Shown: one piece after another, positions 1 to 10,300 of the stretch
How positions within the stretch are numbered: position 1 is the stretch's first letter
Layout: each line of letters opens with the position of its first letter
Source of the DNA: Vitrella brassicaformis
Lineage: Eukaryota > Sar > Vitrellaceae
Direction: 5' to 3'
Assembly: GCA_001179505.1 (NCBI GenBank)
Contig: CDMY01000630.1
Location: 5,810 to 39,155, forward strand
Length of the DNA: 33,346 bases
Program-made: the position numbers and the translations under genes
Notes under the pieces: generated by a model
The model's database searches: none
What the model was told of the DNA's origin: nothing
What the model saw: only the letters and a program-made list of their open reading frames with translations

Positions 1-1047
1 ACCGTGAGAGGGAGGGGCGGTCCATCTGGGCCGTTCTGGGGCTGCGGCTTTGTGGGGAGCGGAGCTGCAGGGTGTAGGTCCTTGAGCTGCTGGAGTGTCG
101 CCGCCGTCGCTGGAGCGACCTTGGCGGCCGTCAGCCGTCTTGCCGCATGCGACAGCTCTCCCTGTCTCACCAATCTCTCTGCTGCTCGCAACTTGATCTC
201 CTCCAGAGATGGCTCAGACACACCGTCCACTGGTCCATCGCCACGTGGAGCGAAGACGTGGCGACCCTGTTCAGCAAAATTCCTGGACTCGTCGAGTAAT
301 CTTTGCCACTCTCCAGCCCAGAACCGCTTGAAGCGAGAACCCCACTTGCGGCGGCCGCCCGTCCCGCCGCGATTCATCGGGAAGAGCAGCATAGTCGGCA
401 CGAAAATAGCTATCAGGCAGCCGACATCCAAGTCCTCCTCATCCTTCACATACTTCTCGGTGGTATCCACCACCATCCTCAGCGACTCCCGGACACACTC
501 AGGTATGCGGGATATGGTGCGAGACGCCCAGCTTGAAGTGGTCATCCCGTTGCTCGGCGGTGAGGCTGCGGAGGTAATCAAGCCCACGCTGCGGGAAAAT
601 TCCTCTCGAGCGAAACCAGTGGGAATCGTGGGGCGGGTCTGGTGGTGGACCAGGGGGAGGTGGAGGTCCTCCTCCGTGTGGGGGCAGCCCATTGCCGCCC
701 GAGTCACCATCTCCTGCCCCGCCATCTCCCGGGTCACCGGGTGGCGGGCCGGACGGCGGCGGGGGTACGAATCCGCCTCCACCTCGAGCACCTCGGGCGC
801 CTCGTGAGGCTCCACGTGCTCCTCTACCGCGACCCGTCCCCCGAGCTCGGCGCGCCGGCGGAGTGAATGTGTTGTGCTTTTGCGAGTAGAAGTAAGCGTC
901 GTTGCCCCGCATGCGCCGGAATGACGAAGCAGACCGATACGCATGCTGTGCAACAGCAAAAGCCTTCTCTGCAAGAATGCCAGCTCTGCGATTGCGCAGG
1001 CGGATATAGAAGGACAGCTGGCGACTGGGGGGGGTAGAGTTTTGCAT
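1..1047 (-). pseudogene. Non-LTR retroelement ORF, 5' portion (reverse transcriptase off the left edge), frameshifted
   Basis: Seen: on the minus strand an ORF can begin at an ATG at 1047 and runs to a stop at 499-501. It contains a Gly/Arg/Pro-rich low-complexity stretch (about 850-640), then segments with PQRGLDYLRSLTAEQRDD. A second minus frame (codon first bases at positions 476, 473 and so on) is open from about 560 to the left edge. It continues the same kind of protein: RESLRMVVDTTEKYVKDEED, RGGTGGRRKWGSRFKRFWAG, then a helical LEEIKLRAAERLVRQGELSH / AARRLTAAKVAPATAATLQQ segment. Known: that last pattern (basic helix, 'RQGELS..AARRLT...VAPAT..TL..L..LHP') is typical of the region just upstream of the reverse transcriptase in a family of eukaryotic non-LTR retroelements. 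Inferred: one frameshift lies within about 500-560, so the copy is probably dead unless the shift is an assembly error. The reverse transcriptase itself would be outside the window. Confidence 0.6.
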
Positions 1048-1171
1048 ATCCTCAGAGGGTTCTGGCCTACCCTTGTAGGGTTTTTTACGCCTGCAAGCTT
1101 GAGTCTGAAGTGGTTTTGATAGCCTCCTTCCCGTATGAACTGTCTGACTTCCCTTTGTTGAGCGTGACGCT

Positions 1172-1340
1172 TCTATGTGCGCATTCTTGTGCGCATTGTT
1201 GTATGCATGCCTGTACCAGTGTTTGCGCATTTTGGGGGCATTGTCATTGTTGTGCGCATGCCTGTGCCTGTGTATGCATTCTTGTGTGCATTGTCATTGT
1301 TGTGTGCATGCCTGTGTCTGTGTGCGTATTCATGGTTTAG
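1172..1340. repeat. 50-bp minisatellite, about three units
   Basis: The block tgcgcattgtcattgttgtg followed by catgcctgtgcctgtg recurs with CATGCCTGT at 1206, 1257 and 1307, a period of about 50 bp. The later units are closer to each other than to the first. The DNA is open in more than one frame, which explains several short Cys/His/Val-rich ORFs here that are not genes. Confidence 0.75.
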
Positions 1341-1939
1341 TGTTTTTTCTGTTGCTGATGCTCTGCGGTTCCGCCTGGACACGTCAAGACGTTGTCGTCC
1401 AGCAGATCTTCTCGCCGACAAGGCTCCAGAGAAACCTCATCGAGAATGGCTCTTCCGATCTCAAGCACGCTCCCATCCGTCATTCACAAAGTAGTCAGCG
1501 TCAGCGCGTCAGTGAGTGAAGCCAATGGGCGCGGTGAGCGCTTCTACGGAAGGGAATCTCTCCCATCCAACCTGACTGACTGACTGGCCTAGCTCCTGTC
1601 TGTCAAGTTACATAGCGCTTGGAAGCTCAGGCAGGGAGCAACGGATATGTGACGTACTCCGATCGGACGCTTCTTGCCCAACGGGCAAGCCAAAACAAGA
1701 GCAAAAACGTCAGGCCCGGTTGCATTGTTGACGAAATCATCGTAGGACGACCAGAGGCCGGTCTAGAGTCTCACCCATGAAGGACATACATGCGTGACTG
1801 CTTCACCAAAATCATGACTGCAATATGAAAATGAATATGGCACTCTTTGTTCCCTGCAGGAAAATGACATTCATGCATCAAGATGGCACTCAAAAAGGAC
1901 GAAAGGGGCGCACATGAGGTCTGAAAGGGCCTCGACTTA
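1341..1939. other. Intergenic, no gene seen
   Basis: No frame here has protein-like composition or splice-compatible extension. It lies between the minisatellite and the next retroelement fragment. Short runs such as ctgactgactgac at about 1571 are the only simple structure. Confidence 0.5.
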
Positions 1940-2453
1940 TCATACCCTCATTGCACACTCCACGAAACCGGGCCCTTGAGTATCAGCAGCTGTATGTGCT
2001 CGACTTGACACTTGATATGTATTAAACCTCATCAATCCAATAGACAAGACTTGTGCCCAATGATTTGTTCTTGTGAATCTCTCACGAAAAGAAGCCTCTT
2101 CATCACATGAAACTCCTGTAGGTAGCCTTTTTCTCTTTGCCAAATCCTTCAATAGAGCCACTGTCTTCTTTCCCCATCTTCCAAATGTCTCTACTGCAAG
2201 AGGGACAAACTTATGGTCAGCACGAATGACATTAGCCGCATATTTCGCTTCCTTCACTTCCTCCGCATGTCTCGCTGCATCACCACCAGGTTCTGTCGCT
2301 CCGCGCCGATCGACTTGTCGCCAATGAGGGTTAGAGGCGTCAGGGCGGGTAGGATAAGTAACAGTGACATCAGCGGAGTATCCCTGTCCATCCACGACGA
2401 AAAAGAGGTCCATGCGTTGATGATTCGGGTCGCTGTCTAGTGGAGTGACTCCG
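1940..2453 (-). mobile_element. Non-LTR retroelement fragment, C-terminal endonuclease-like domain (minus copy)
   Basis: Seen: read on the minus strand from about 2453, the frame gives GVTPLDSDPNHQRMDLFFVV, then DGQGYSADVTVTYPTRP, then a basic helix with KYAANVIRADHKFVPLAVET and FGRWGKKTVALLKDL, ending at a stop at 1940. Known: 'QRMDl...DG..y..DVT.T.P' followed by 'K..KY......  F.P....ETFG..g' is the usual C-terminal, restriction-enzyme-like endonuclease portion of the same broad class of non-LTR retroelements. The Asp in QRMD and the DVT strand would be part of the catalytic core. The frame is unbroken over about 170 codons, but everything N-terminal (reverse transcriptase, zinc finger) is missing. 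It abuts, tail to tail in inverted orientation, a plus-strand fragment of the same family. A chimeric or rearranged insertion is the simplest reading. Confidence 0.65.
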
Positions 2454-2454
2454 A

Positions 2455-2893
2455 TGCAACGAGCTCTTCAACTCCCTCCCGCCCGACGGCAGAGCCCGCG
2501 CCCGTCTCTTGAGCTGCCAAGGGCCTCTCTCGTCTGGTTGGCTGTCAGCGATCCCTTCCAGCGATAGCAAGGCACTGAACAACTTCCAGTATCGTCATGC
2601 CGTCGCCGGGTGTCTCGGCATTGGCCTCCCGCACGCAACCGTCTCGCAGCGATGCATCTACGGCAAGGAGGTTGACAAGTTTGGCGATCACTTCTACGTG
2701 TGTCACACCGGCCGTGAGCGGGTCACGAGACACAACAATATGCGCAACTTGTTTGTTCGCATCCTGGGCTGAGGCAGATGTTCTTCCAATTTGGAGGTGC
2801 CTCTGCACAGCCTCGGTATCACCCCACCCGACGACAACCCCAACAGCCAGCGTATGGACATCTACTGCGTGATCGATGCTTCGCTGCTCCCTA
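2455..2893 (+). mobile_element. Non-LTR retroelement fragment, zinc-finger and start of endonuclease (plus copy), with an in-frame stop
   Basis: Seen: one plus frame from about 2461 reads ELFNSLPPDGRARARLLSCQ, then QYRHAVAGCLGIGLPHATVS, then a Cys/His cluster C-(x)n-YGKEVDKFGDHFYVCHTGRE and RVTRHNNMRN. An in-frame TGA at 2770-2772 interrupts it, after which the same frame goes on with LGITPPDDNPNSQRMDIYCV. Known: 'C.YG..vD..GDH...C......RHN..R' is the CCHC-type motif that precedes the endonuclease domain in these retroelements. The QRMD motif is shared with the minus-strand fragment at 1940-2453, so the two come from one family. The sequence loses recognisable similarity after about 2890. Stop codon plus truncation make this a relic. 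Confidence 0.65.
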
Positions 2894-3342
2894 CCTGCAG
2901 GATAAGACCGATTGCCTGTGGAGCCGAGAGGGCGTGACTTAGGGCGACTCCCTGTAGATGCTCGTCTATACGAGCGACAGCCTTTCTCTCATTCATGCCT
3001 TGCGAGATGCGTGCGCGGAGGAGGGATATGAGATAATCTCTGAATGGGCAGTGGGCGGGGTGCAGCCAGACAAGGATACGAAAGAAAACAGGCCATCAGA
3101 AGCCCACGGGAGGCCAATAGAAGCCAGTGATGAGCCATCAGAAGCGGGGAGGGATGATACATGTGTGTGTTCTGGTGTTGCTGGCTTTTAGAAGCGTATG
3201 TATGTCTGTACGTATGCATGTGTGGACGTGTTGTATCTCAGTATGCCTCCTCCAGCAACGATGCAGCAGATGATAATCAGTCAGACACATCCATCCAAGC
3301 ACTAACTATATGTAGCCATTCAGAGGAATTCTAGTAAGCAAC
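2894..3342. other. Intergenic, nothing firm
   Basis: A short plus frame (2958-3191) begins with LVYTSDSLSLIHALRDACAE. It could be the decayed end of the retroelement fragment before it, but it is too short to assign. A small imperfect repeat, gaagccca/agaagccagtgatgagccatcaga, lies at about 3097-3150. No splice-supported exon was found. Confidence 0.4.
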
Positions 3343-3659
3343 TCAAAATGTCGTTCCTTCCCCTTCGTCGCTTTCAGGCTGGTCGACGGATGCCTCAAGG
3401 AATGATACCACCGGTAAGGAGGGGAGGAACAAAGGAAAGAAGCAAGGGGAAGAGGGAGGAAGGGAGGGAGAGACAGCACATCTCTTCGCGTTTCCGTCCA
3501 TACACCCATCTGTCCAGCTCTCCTCCTCCTGTTCATCCATCGTGCGTGCCTTTCAGGGTATACGTCATCCCGCTGCCCCTCCTGGCCAAGCAGGTACAGC
3601 TTCTGCTGCTTCGATGATACCAACACCAGCAGGGGTACCAGCACAACAGCCGCCACCAC
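3343..3659 (-). CDS. Possible small single-pass membrane protein (doubtful)
   Basis: Seen: on the minus strand a hydrophobic stretch VVAAVVLVPLLVLV is followed by a polar tail (KQQKLYLLGQEGQRDDVYPE) and a basic patch NRRRRAG. A pyrimidine-rich stretch follows that could be an intron, with an acceptor after ccttgag. The last exon would then give ASVDQPESDEGEGTTF and a stop at 3343. A donor of the form GGGT|gtatgg near 3509 keeps phase, but it is weak; another possible donor is gac|gtatac near 3563. The N-terminus is not resolved. I do not recognise the protein. The membrane segment followed by a charged tail suggests a membrane protein, but coding status itself is uncertain. Confidence 0.25.
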
Positions 3660-4249
3660 AGGCGTGAGAGGAATGAAGATGATTGATTGGTTTGTATGCG
3701 GATGGATGTGTGTTATTACGGGAGCACTGGTAGAGAGAAAAAGATAGTGTCCCTTATTCGTGAACGCTGCGTGAATGGATTACGAATGTGTGTCTGTATG
3801 TGTGTGTATCTGGACTGACTTCGAAAATACGCGATGTAACTCTTGACTCACCCACACATGAAGAAGTCCAATATGCGAATAGTGACATAACACGCATGTC
3901 AAAAACACCACTGTCGACCGAAAAAAGTTCGCATTCATGTTGCCCTTGAGGCTCTTCGCCAACGCCAACAAACACACAAACTGCACAAAAAAGAGCGAGC
4001 AAAGCTTTTGCGAACATAAACAGTCCATGGCAGGCCACTATGGCTATAGACTCTGCAACGTACTTCATCATGGTGCACGTGAAGGAAAAAGACAGCATAG
4101 ATGTGACCTGATTTACGGACAAAACAGAAAACACCAACCAGATGAGGCTTCCGAAACACTCAACGTACACTACAAAAACGCGCGAAAGAGACACACTGAT
4201 GCAGCTCAGTGACTACAAAATCATACAACACCTTTCCATGTCAAGAGAA
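3660..4249. other. Intergenic / 3' flank of the collagen-like gene
   Basis: A 146-codon minus frame (4194-3754) is hydrophobic and Cys/Phe/Val-rich but has no ATG at its start. It begins 55 bp downstream of the stop of the collagen-like gene and ends in a CA-repeat-encoded His/Thr tail. I treat it as chance open frame in 3' untranslated DNA. Confidence 0.4.
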
Positions 4250-5172
4250 CTACACCTCTTCGCTTCCAACTATGTACGGAGAGGCCCTACCACTGTGTCC
4301 AGGCGAGCCCTTGTCGCCTTTCTCACCCTTGTCACCTTTATCGCCCTTCTCACCCTTGTCGCCTTTCTCCCCTCGATCACCCTTCTCGCCTTTGTCGCCT
4401 TTATCGCCTCTGTCGCCTTGTGGTCCTTTCTCTCCAGCAGGGCGAATGAGGTCTAATAATGAACTCGCTATGAGCCCCATGGATGCACCAGCCACGCCAC
4501 CCAGCCAAAGCATTGCAACCTTGTCTTGTCGCGTGACGTCGCGATCGATGATGGAAATCAACACATCCGAAGCGCCTTGCAGTGTGATCCGCAAGAGCGA
4601 TATCACGTCTTGTGCATCCTCGAAGATGCCCAGGGCCTGCTCCCTTTCGAATACCGCACTGGCGTCTGGGACTGTGAAGTCGACTTTCTCGCTGGTTGCC
4701 AGTGCATAATGGACTTCTTTAAATCGTCCAGGGGGCAATGCTTCATCGAACGAGAAGTTCGATTGGACGATCGTCATATAGCCGAGGCGTGTCTCTGATA
4801 GCGGTCCATCTTGGTCTTTCGCAACATGGAAGTTGAGCCAGCCGCCAAAAGCTGGAAAAGATTCTTCATTGGGCGTGAGCACCATTTCTCCCTTCTCCTC
4901 GTTCCATGAAGGTGGCGACGCTTCTTCGTAGGTGTAATTCGTACCAGCTAGATCGTAGTCACCGCTGGGAAGATACGCTACCTACGTGGACACCCTCCAG
5001 TGTGTCAGGTCGGCGTTGCTCGCTTGGCCTGGCGAGAGAAGTGCAGATCTCTCTCACGCACGAGACGTGTATACAGCTCGTACGAAAACTTCAAACGAGC
5101 TTTGAAATCATCGGAAACCCAGTATTCCGCTGGAGAACCAGTCATTCTTCGCCAAATTGACGCCAATTGCAT
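4250..5172 (-). CDS. Membrane protein with a Gly-X-Y (collagen-like) C-terminal tail
   Basis: Model: exon 1 5172-5062, intron 5061-4982 (80 bp, gtgcgt...cgtag, phase 0), exon 2 4981-4250; 280 residues. ATGs at 5172 and 5145 are both possible starts. Residues 38-190 hold a mixed alpha/beta-looking region (YLPSGDYDLAGTNYTYEEA; GWLNFHVAKDQDG) that I do not recognise. Residues about 192-216 (VAMLWLGGVAGASMGLIASS...) are hydrophobic and Gly/Ala-rich, a likely membrane segment. Residues 220-267 are 16 uninterrupted Gly-X-Y triplets, almost all GDK, GEK or GDR. Known: Lys-Gly-Asp and Lys-Gly-Glu contacts stabilise collagen triple helices without hydroxyproline, as in bacterial collagen-like proteins. 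A short non-collagen end (RASPYIVGSEEV) follows. Inferred: a membrane-anchored homotrimer. The mid-exon join is the weak point; the tail itself is certain. Confidence 0.65.
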
Positions 5173-5382
5173 GTGGTTGTTTGTTAGCACTGGTGCTCTC
5201 CATGCTGCTAACAACTCATTAGCGCTCCTGACTTGGACGTGACCGGTAGCAATTCGTGTGAATCAGATGGGGAGTAAGGAATGGCAGACAGGCAGCTATT
5301 CTCGCGACTGAATAGGAAGAGATTTTTGAGACGTGTGCGGTTCATTTACTCATGCATGTGCACACAAGTTCGGGTATGGTAT

Positions 5383-7154
5383 TCACCACCCCTCAATGAG
5401 GTCCTCATACCGCCCCATCTCCTCATCAAACCTGAACACAGACACACACACATGCACATGCATATGCCATCGATCAAATATGCCGCGTGTATGTCCGTGT
5501 GACTGTGTGTGGTTCTCACCCGTTGGTGTCTCCCTCCATGTTCTCATCATCTCGCTGTTCGTCTTCCCCCTCTCCTTCGCTCTCGTCCTCCTCCCTCTCT
5601 CGTCACCCATGTCACGCGCAGCGCGCGAAGCCCTCTTGGCTTTGGCCTTTGCCTTGCCCCTCGCATGCCCACCCCCGCCCCCCTCTGTCTTGCGCTTCTT
5701 TTTCTTGCTCTTGCTCCTGCCGGCGCTCAGCCGGTCGAGTCGTCTCTGCAGCAGTGAGGTGAGGATGGCTTCGGCCTGGGGCCGGGTGAGGTCGGGGTGG
5801 TCGGCCGGTGCATGATCCTGCTGTGCGTCGATGCGGATTGTGGCTTGCGAATCGAGATTGTCGGGGGCGGGGTGAGGGTGATCGGTAGCAGCACCATTGG
5901 AGGCAGAAGTCCATGCAGTGTGCGCCGATGCCTCTAAAGAGAGCAAGGAGGAATGTTTTTGTGTTTATGTACAAGTGGGGATGAAGTGGTGCAAGTGTGT
6001 AACATATCCAGCCGCTGTAGTGCGAGTGATAGCTGCGACAGTACCTCATTGCGGTACTTGACATTCTGACCTTATGGAGAAGAAGCCAGCACGTTAAAGC
6101 ATGTCTCAGGCAATCGATGTGTCTCCGCCGTGTCTCACTTCTGAATGCGATGTCGCACAGATTGCTCGACATGATGGGCAGGAAGATAGTCTTGGCAGCC
6201 TCCGCCTGGATACATAAAGACGAGATAGGGTTGGTGGTTCTGGCAGGCAGACGCGTGCAGATCGGTGTATGTGTTCCTACTCAGGGATTCTGGCAGACAA
6301 GCAGACACACACAGGGGAAGAAATGCTGAGACCGGGTGAATGTGTATTGTACAGCTCTTTGGTGGTGACCACGCGCAGTCGCCTCCATTCGTCTGTCTTT
6401 TTTGCGATGGTCAACGTCACGCACTCAACACTCTGTAGGGGGCCGCTGCACACATGATATACACAGAGATATATGTCTGCGCTCTATTGTCCTCTTGTGT
6501 TGTGTGTCTCTCCCTACGCCTGCCCCTCCTCATTGTCATGGTCTTGCACGGTATTATTGATGGTGTTGTCCGTACTGTTGAGCGTAAGGCCGTACTGCTC
6601 GCCCTCCCGGGTGAGGAAGTCCCGCACCAAAGACGTCAGGCCACACGACAACGCCTCACCCGCAAGCAGAGGCATGCCGTCGGCACACAAGAAAAAGAGA
6701 GCACTTAATGCAGACGGTCTGAATGCTCTATCCTCACCTGAATGGTCCCATCATATATCTGTTCACCACTTCGCGTCGCAGCTCGTCACCTTGGAGGTCG
6801 TTCGCCTCCTCCTGGGTGGCGAGGGTCTGGAATGGTTCTGCGAGGGAGGCAGTCCCTCAACTGATACATACTAGACAGATGAGGGAGGCAGGGGGGAGGG
6901 AGGGAGGTGTGGTGCTGCTCTCTGGTCTGTCTGCATTAGGTCGCTCGTGTGCATGTGTGTCTGGATGTCTGCATGCCTGATTGGTGGTTCTGCTGTTTGG
7001 CCTTCCCGCATCCCTTGTGTGTCCGTTGATGTCTGCGCTGCTCTTACTTACTGTGTCGCATGTGTGCATGTATGCATTTCTGTCTGCCAATTTGGTTGCT
7101 GGCTGTCATGACGGTTTTTCTCTGGTGTGTTGCTGTCTGTATGTAGAGGCGCAT
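5383..7154 (-). CDS. Unrecognised six-exon protein with a very basic C-terminal tail
   Basis: Model, phases all compatible: exons 7154-7052, 6837-6738, 6703-6518, 6239-6139, 6070-6045 (26 nt) and 5931-5383; 354 residues. Donors and acceptors are GT/AG (gtaagt at 7051, gtgagg at 6737, gtaggg at 6517, gtgaga at 6138, gtactg at 6044). The 34-bp intron 6737-6704 is unusually short and exon 1 is the least certain. The middle reads as helices (ATQEANDLQGDELRREVVNR; CGLTSLVRDFLTREGEQYGL; QAEAAKTIFLPIMSSNLCDI). The last exon has an acidic/His segment, then DLTRPQAEAILTSLLQRRLD. After that come a lysine/glycine-rich run (GRSKSKKKKRKTEGGGGGH, ARGKAKAKAKRASRAA) with strings resembling nuclear localisation signals. 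I do not recognise the family. A nuclear, nucleic-acid-binding role is a guess from charge alone. The final 45 residues may include an unspliced intron. Confidence 0.55.
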
Positions 7155-7386
7155 TGAACTGAAAACGCGACCGTCATGACCATCCTGTCACCAAAAAAAT
7201 CCCCTCACCATCACTCGATCTGTATGCAGACTGCCAAACGAAGAAGATGCTAGAGACAAAAGAACAGTTCAAGACGAAAAAGACTTCATAACGCACGAGA
7301 GATGAATCCCTCAGCAGCACTCTACCCAGCCACTCGCAAACCTACTTGCCTTCGGCACACACAACATCCTCATCCCCTCTCCCTCA

Positions 7387-10300
7387 TCAATCACTGCTGT
7401 TCCCTTTTTTCGCCGTCACGTCACCTCCAGCGATCTGCCGAAACTCAAACGGACACGTGACCTCCAGAGACCTGCCGAAAAGCAGCTTGTAGACAGCCCG
7501 GGATGGAATGACCCACTTGATAGGCATCCCATTGACTTGCACCACCCTGGCCTTGGCCTGTGGCCCCACCCCGCCCCGCATCCACACTGACACCATCTTC
7601 ACTGACGACAGCTCGGGACACTTTGCCAAAAGGGCCGGCTCGACAGGCAGAGGATGGCTGATGTCGCCAGAGAGATCAGCAGCTATGCTCTCAGTGTCCT
7701 CTGGCAGTTCGTCTCCACGTTTGCACTGGTAGCCCCACACTTGTGTGAGCTTGCCATCCTCCGTCACGAAGATGAAGAGGTCGTACGTCTCAAACTGGTT
7801 GTTGCTGGGCTTGACAAAAAAGGCAGCACAGCCCTCGGCGAGTTCCGGATGGTCCCTCAGTGCCTGTGACAGGTATCCGCCTTGTTTCACGAATGCCTCG
7901 ACAACATCAGAGAGCGTCGTCCAGTCGGAGTTCCTGATGCGGGTTCCGAAACTGCATTGACTGCGGATGACGGCAGGGGGAAGGGTGTTGTGAAGGTCCT
8001 TTGGAAGAGCAGCGATCTGGTCTTGCGCGTCGGGGTCGTCCTTGCGCAGGTCGCTCTGTATGAGGCGCAGACAGAGAGCAGCGGCACACGGCCCTTCCCA
8101 CTGGTCTCCCGACTCGTCATCGGCCGTGTTGAGCTTCCACAAGTTAGCGGCGGCGGCATTGAGCCCGGAAACGACCAGAGAGCCTAAATCCTCTGGACGT
8201 TGGGCCAGCTTGTCGAGAACATAATAGAGATAGCAGGGGGGCCAGACGAACACCTCTTCTCCCAAACCGTCCTCTTTGAAGACATCCAGAAGCTCCTCCC
8301 ACTCTCGGAGGCCATACCGAGGCTCAGTCCCACTGACGGCTGTGTCGATGACGGACCATAGGATGCGGACGGCATCTGTCGGACCTCGCAGAGCAAGCTG
8401 CGGGAGGCATTTAATCAGAAACTTCGGCAGCAGGTCCGTTCTGGACCATTCCCACAGGAGCGCTGGGCTGCGTCCTGCCCAGCATATCTGTGCCGTGTTG
8501 GCGCCATAGAGATAGAGGCGCCCGCTCACGAGTTCCAGGTCTTCCTTCTCGATGCGGGGCAGTGAGGGGGAGAGGACCGTGCGACGGCTGGGAGACTGGA
8601 GGAATTTGCTGAGGTCAGCGAAGGGTCGGTTGACGTGGCTGCTGAAGGCAAAGTATCTGTTCCCCTTGAGAAGGAAGACGTCCTTGAGCCACTTGCCCAC
8701 TTCATTTTCTGCATTGCTTCGCCGTTCATCACGGGTGACGAAGTTGTTCAACTCATCGATGAGCAAGACAGCCCCCTCCGTCCCCAGCCAGTCGAGGATT
8801 GTCTGCTCGTTTATAGACGCATGCATGATCCACTTGTCGAACTTCAGCTTGTCCATAGCCACCCCTGCCGCATCTGCCACTTCCTCTATTGCTGTCGGTG
8901 TCCTGGCCGCCCACGCCACGCGCATGAAGAGAGAGTCGTTCAGAGATGGTAAGAGTCTGACCTCCTCGACTGTGTACGCGGTTTCATCGTTGAAAGAGAT
9001 CTGAATGACGGGGATGCCCTCCTCGCGCAGCTTCGTGCCCATCTCTCTCAGTGTCCTGGTCTTGCCTCCACGAGAGAATCTTGTGAAGAGCATCGGCATG
9101 ATGCGATCGTTTCGGGTGTCCCAGTATTGGTGATATTCGGGCAGCAACAGGTCGTATGCTGTGTCGACGAAGCGACGGCCGATGAAGTCGGGGCTGTCGT
9201 CGCTCTCCAACGGTCGGAGCGGCACTTCTGCGGGGCGGTAGAGGTGATCTCGTGTGAGCTCGACAACACGCTCTGCGGACACACAACACGCACACACACG
9301 CGTAACTATCTGGCTTGCTATCTGCCTGCATGCCTGCCCCTTTGCCTGGCTCTGTGCGTGTTTGCGTACTTGTCTCGGCCAGTCCTCTCGTTGACGAATC
9401 AGCCAACTCTGCAGGCTCGGGCAGCTCTGACAGAAACACAAGTGCATACGCAGAGAAGATGATCACATACATCCGTGGGGTGTGTGGGTCCGTCCGTTCG
9501 TACACACCCGGAAGTGGCTTCCCGACTGCCACCCATCCCGAAACACCTAGCTGCTTCACCGCGGCATAGAAGGAGACTTGACCCTACGCATGCAAATCAT
9601 GGGTGAGCCACACGATCACTCTTAGCGCTGTCGAGGTGTATTCAAGTAAGAGCGCCCTCACCTCCTCCTGCAGTCGAATGAGCAATGCCTCATACTCTTC
9701 CCGATCTTCCTTGCCGTCATCGCTGCGTGAGGAGCTATTCGGCACTGTGCGGCTCTCACCGTGCGGCCATCTGAATGATGTGAATGGCATTAATGCACAC
9801 ACAGGGTGGCATGTCCCGCCATCCTCAGGCTGCCTTTGCGTGTATATATGTACCTGGCTGCATCAGCGGTCGCTGTCTGCCGCCTTGCGATGAACCGATG
9901 GAGCGACACAAGGGGCGATGTAGAGGATTCGAGCACCTGATCCAGCCGCACACAGAAAGGGAAACCACACCATGAGCTAGCTAGATAGATATATATCATC
10001 TTCCTGTCCACCCAACTAACCTGAAGACGTTTGGCATTGTGGCGATGCCCACCGATGACACTCACGGACGCCTGCTCTGGCCCTCCAGCGATGAAGGCAG
10101 ATCCGCTCAAGGCCCTCCCTTCGTGTGCGCGGCGCATCATCGCCATCTTCTTGTGTGACGTGCCGAGGGTCATGATGTGCATGACGCTCGTCAGGAGCAC
10201 CCAAAGGACACATGTGAGGCGCGACGAGGCGGCTGGTCGCATGTCAACAAGACAGAAGCCGGTAACAGTGGCGCTGCGCATCTTGAGAGCCAAGGACGGA

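Noticed and set aside
3754-4194. 146-codon hydrophobic minus ORF
   Set aside because: No ATG, no splice sites, and its end is encoded by CA repeat; it lies in the 3' flank of the collagen-like gene.
8552-9004. Plus-strand ORFs over the NTPase-nuclease gene (7508-9462)
   Set aside because: They are antisense shadows of the 627-codon minus exon, which carries recognisable motifs.
9584-9661. Premature TAG in the NTPase-nuclease gene
   Set aside because: It lies in a 78-bp intron with a strong donor (GAG|gtgagg) and acceptor (gcgtag), phase 0 on both sides, so it is not a break.
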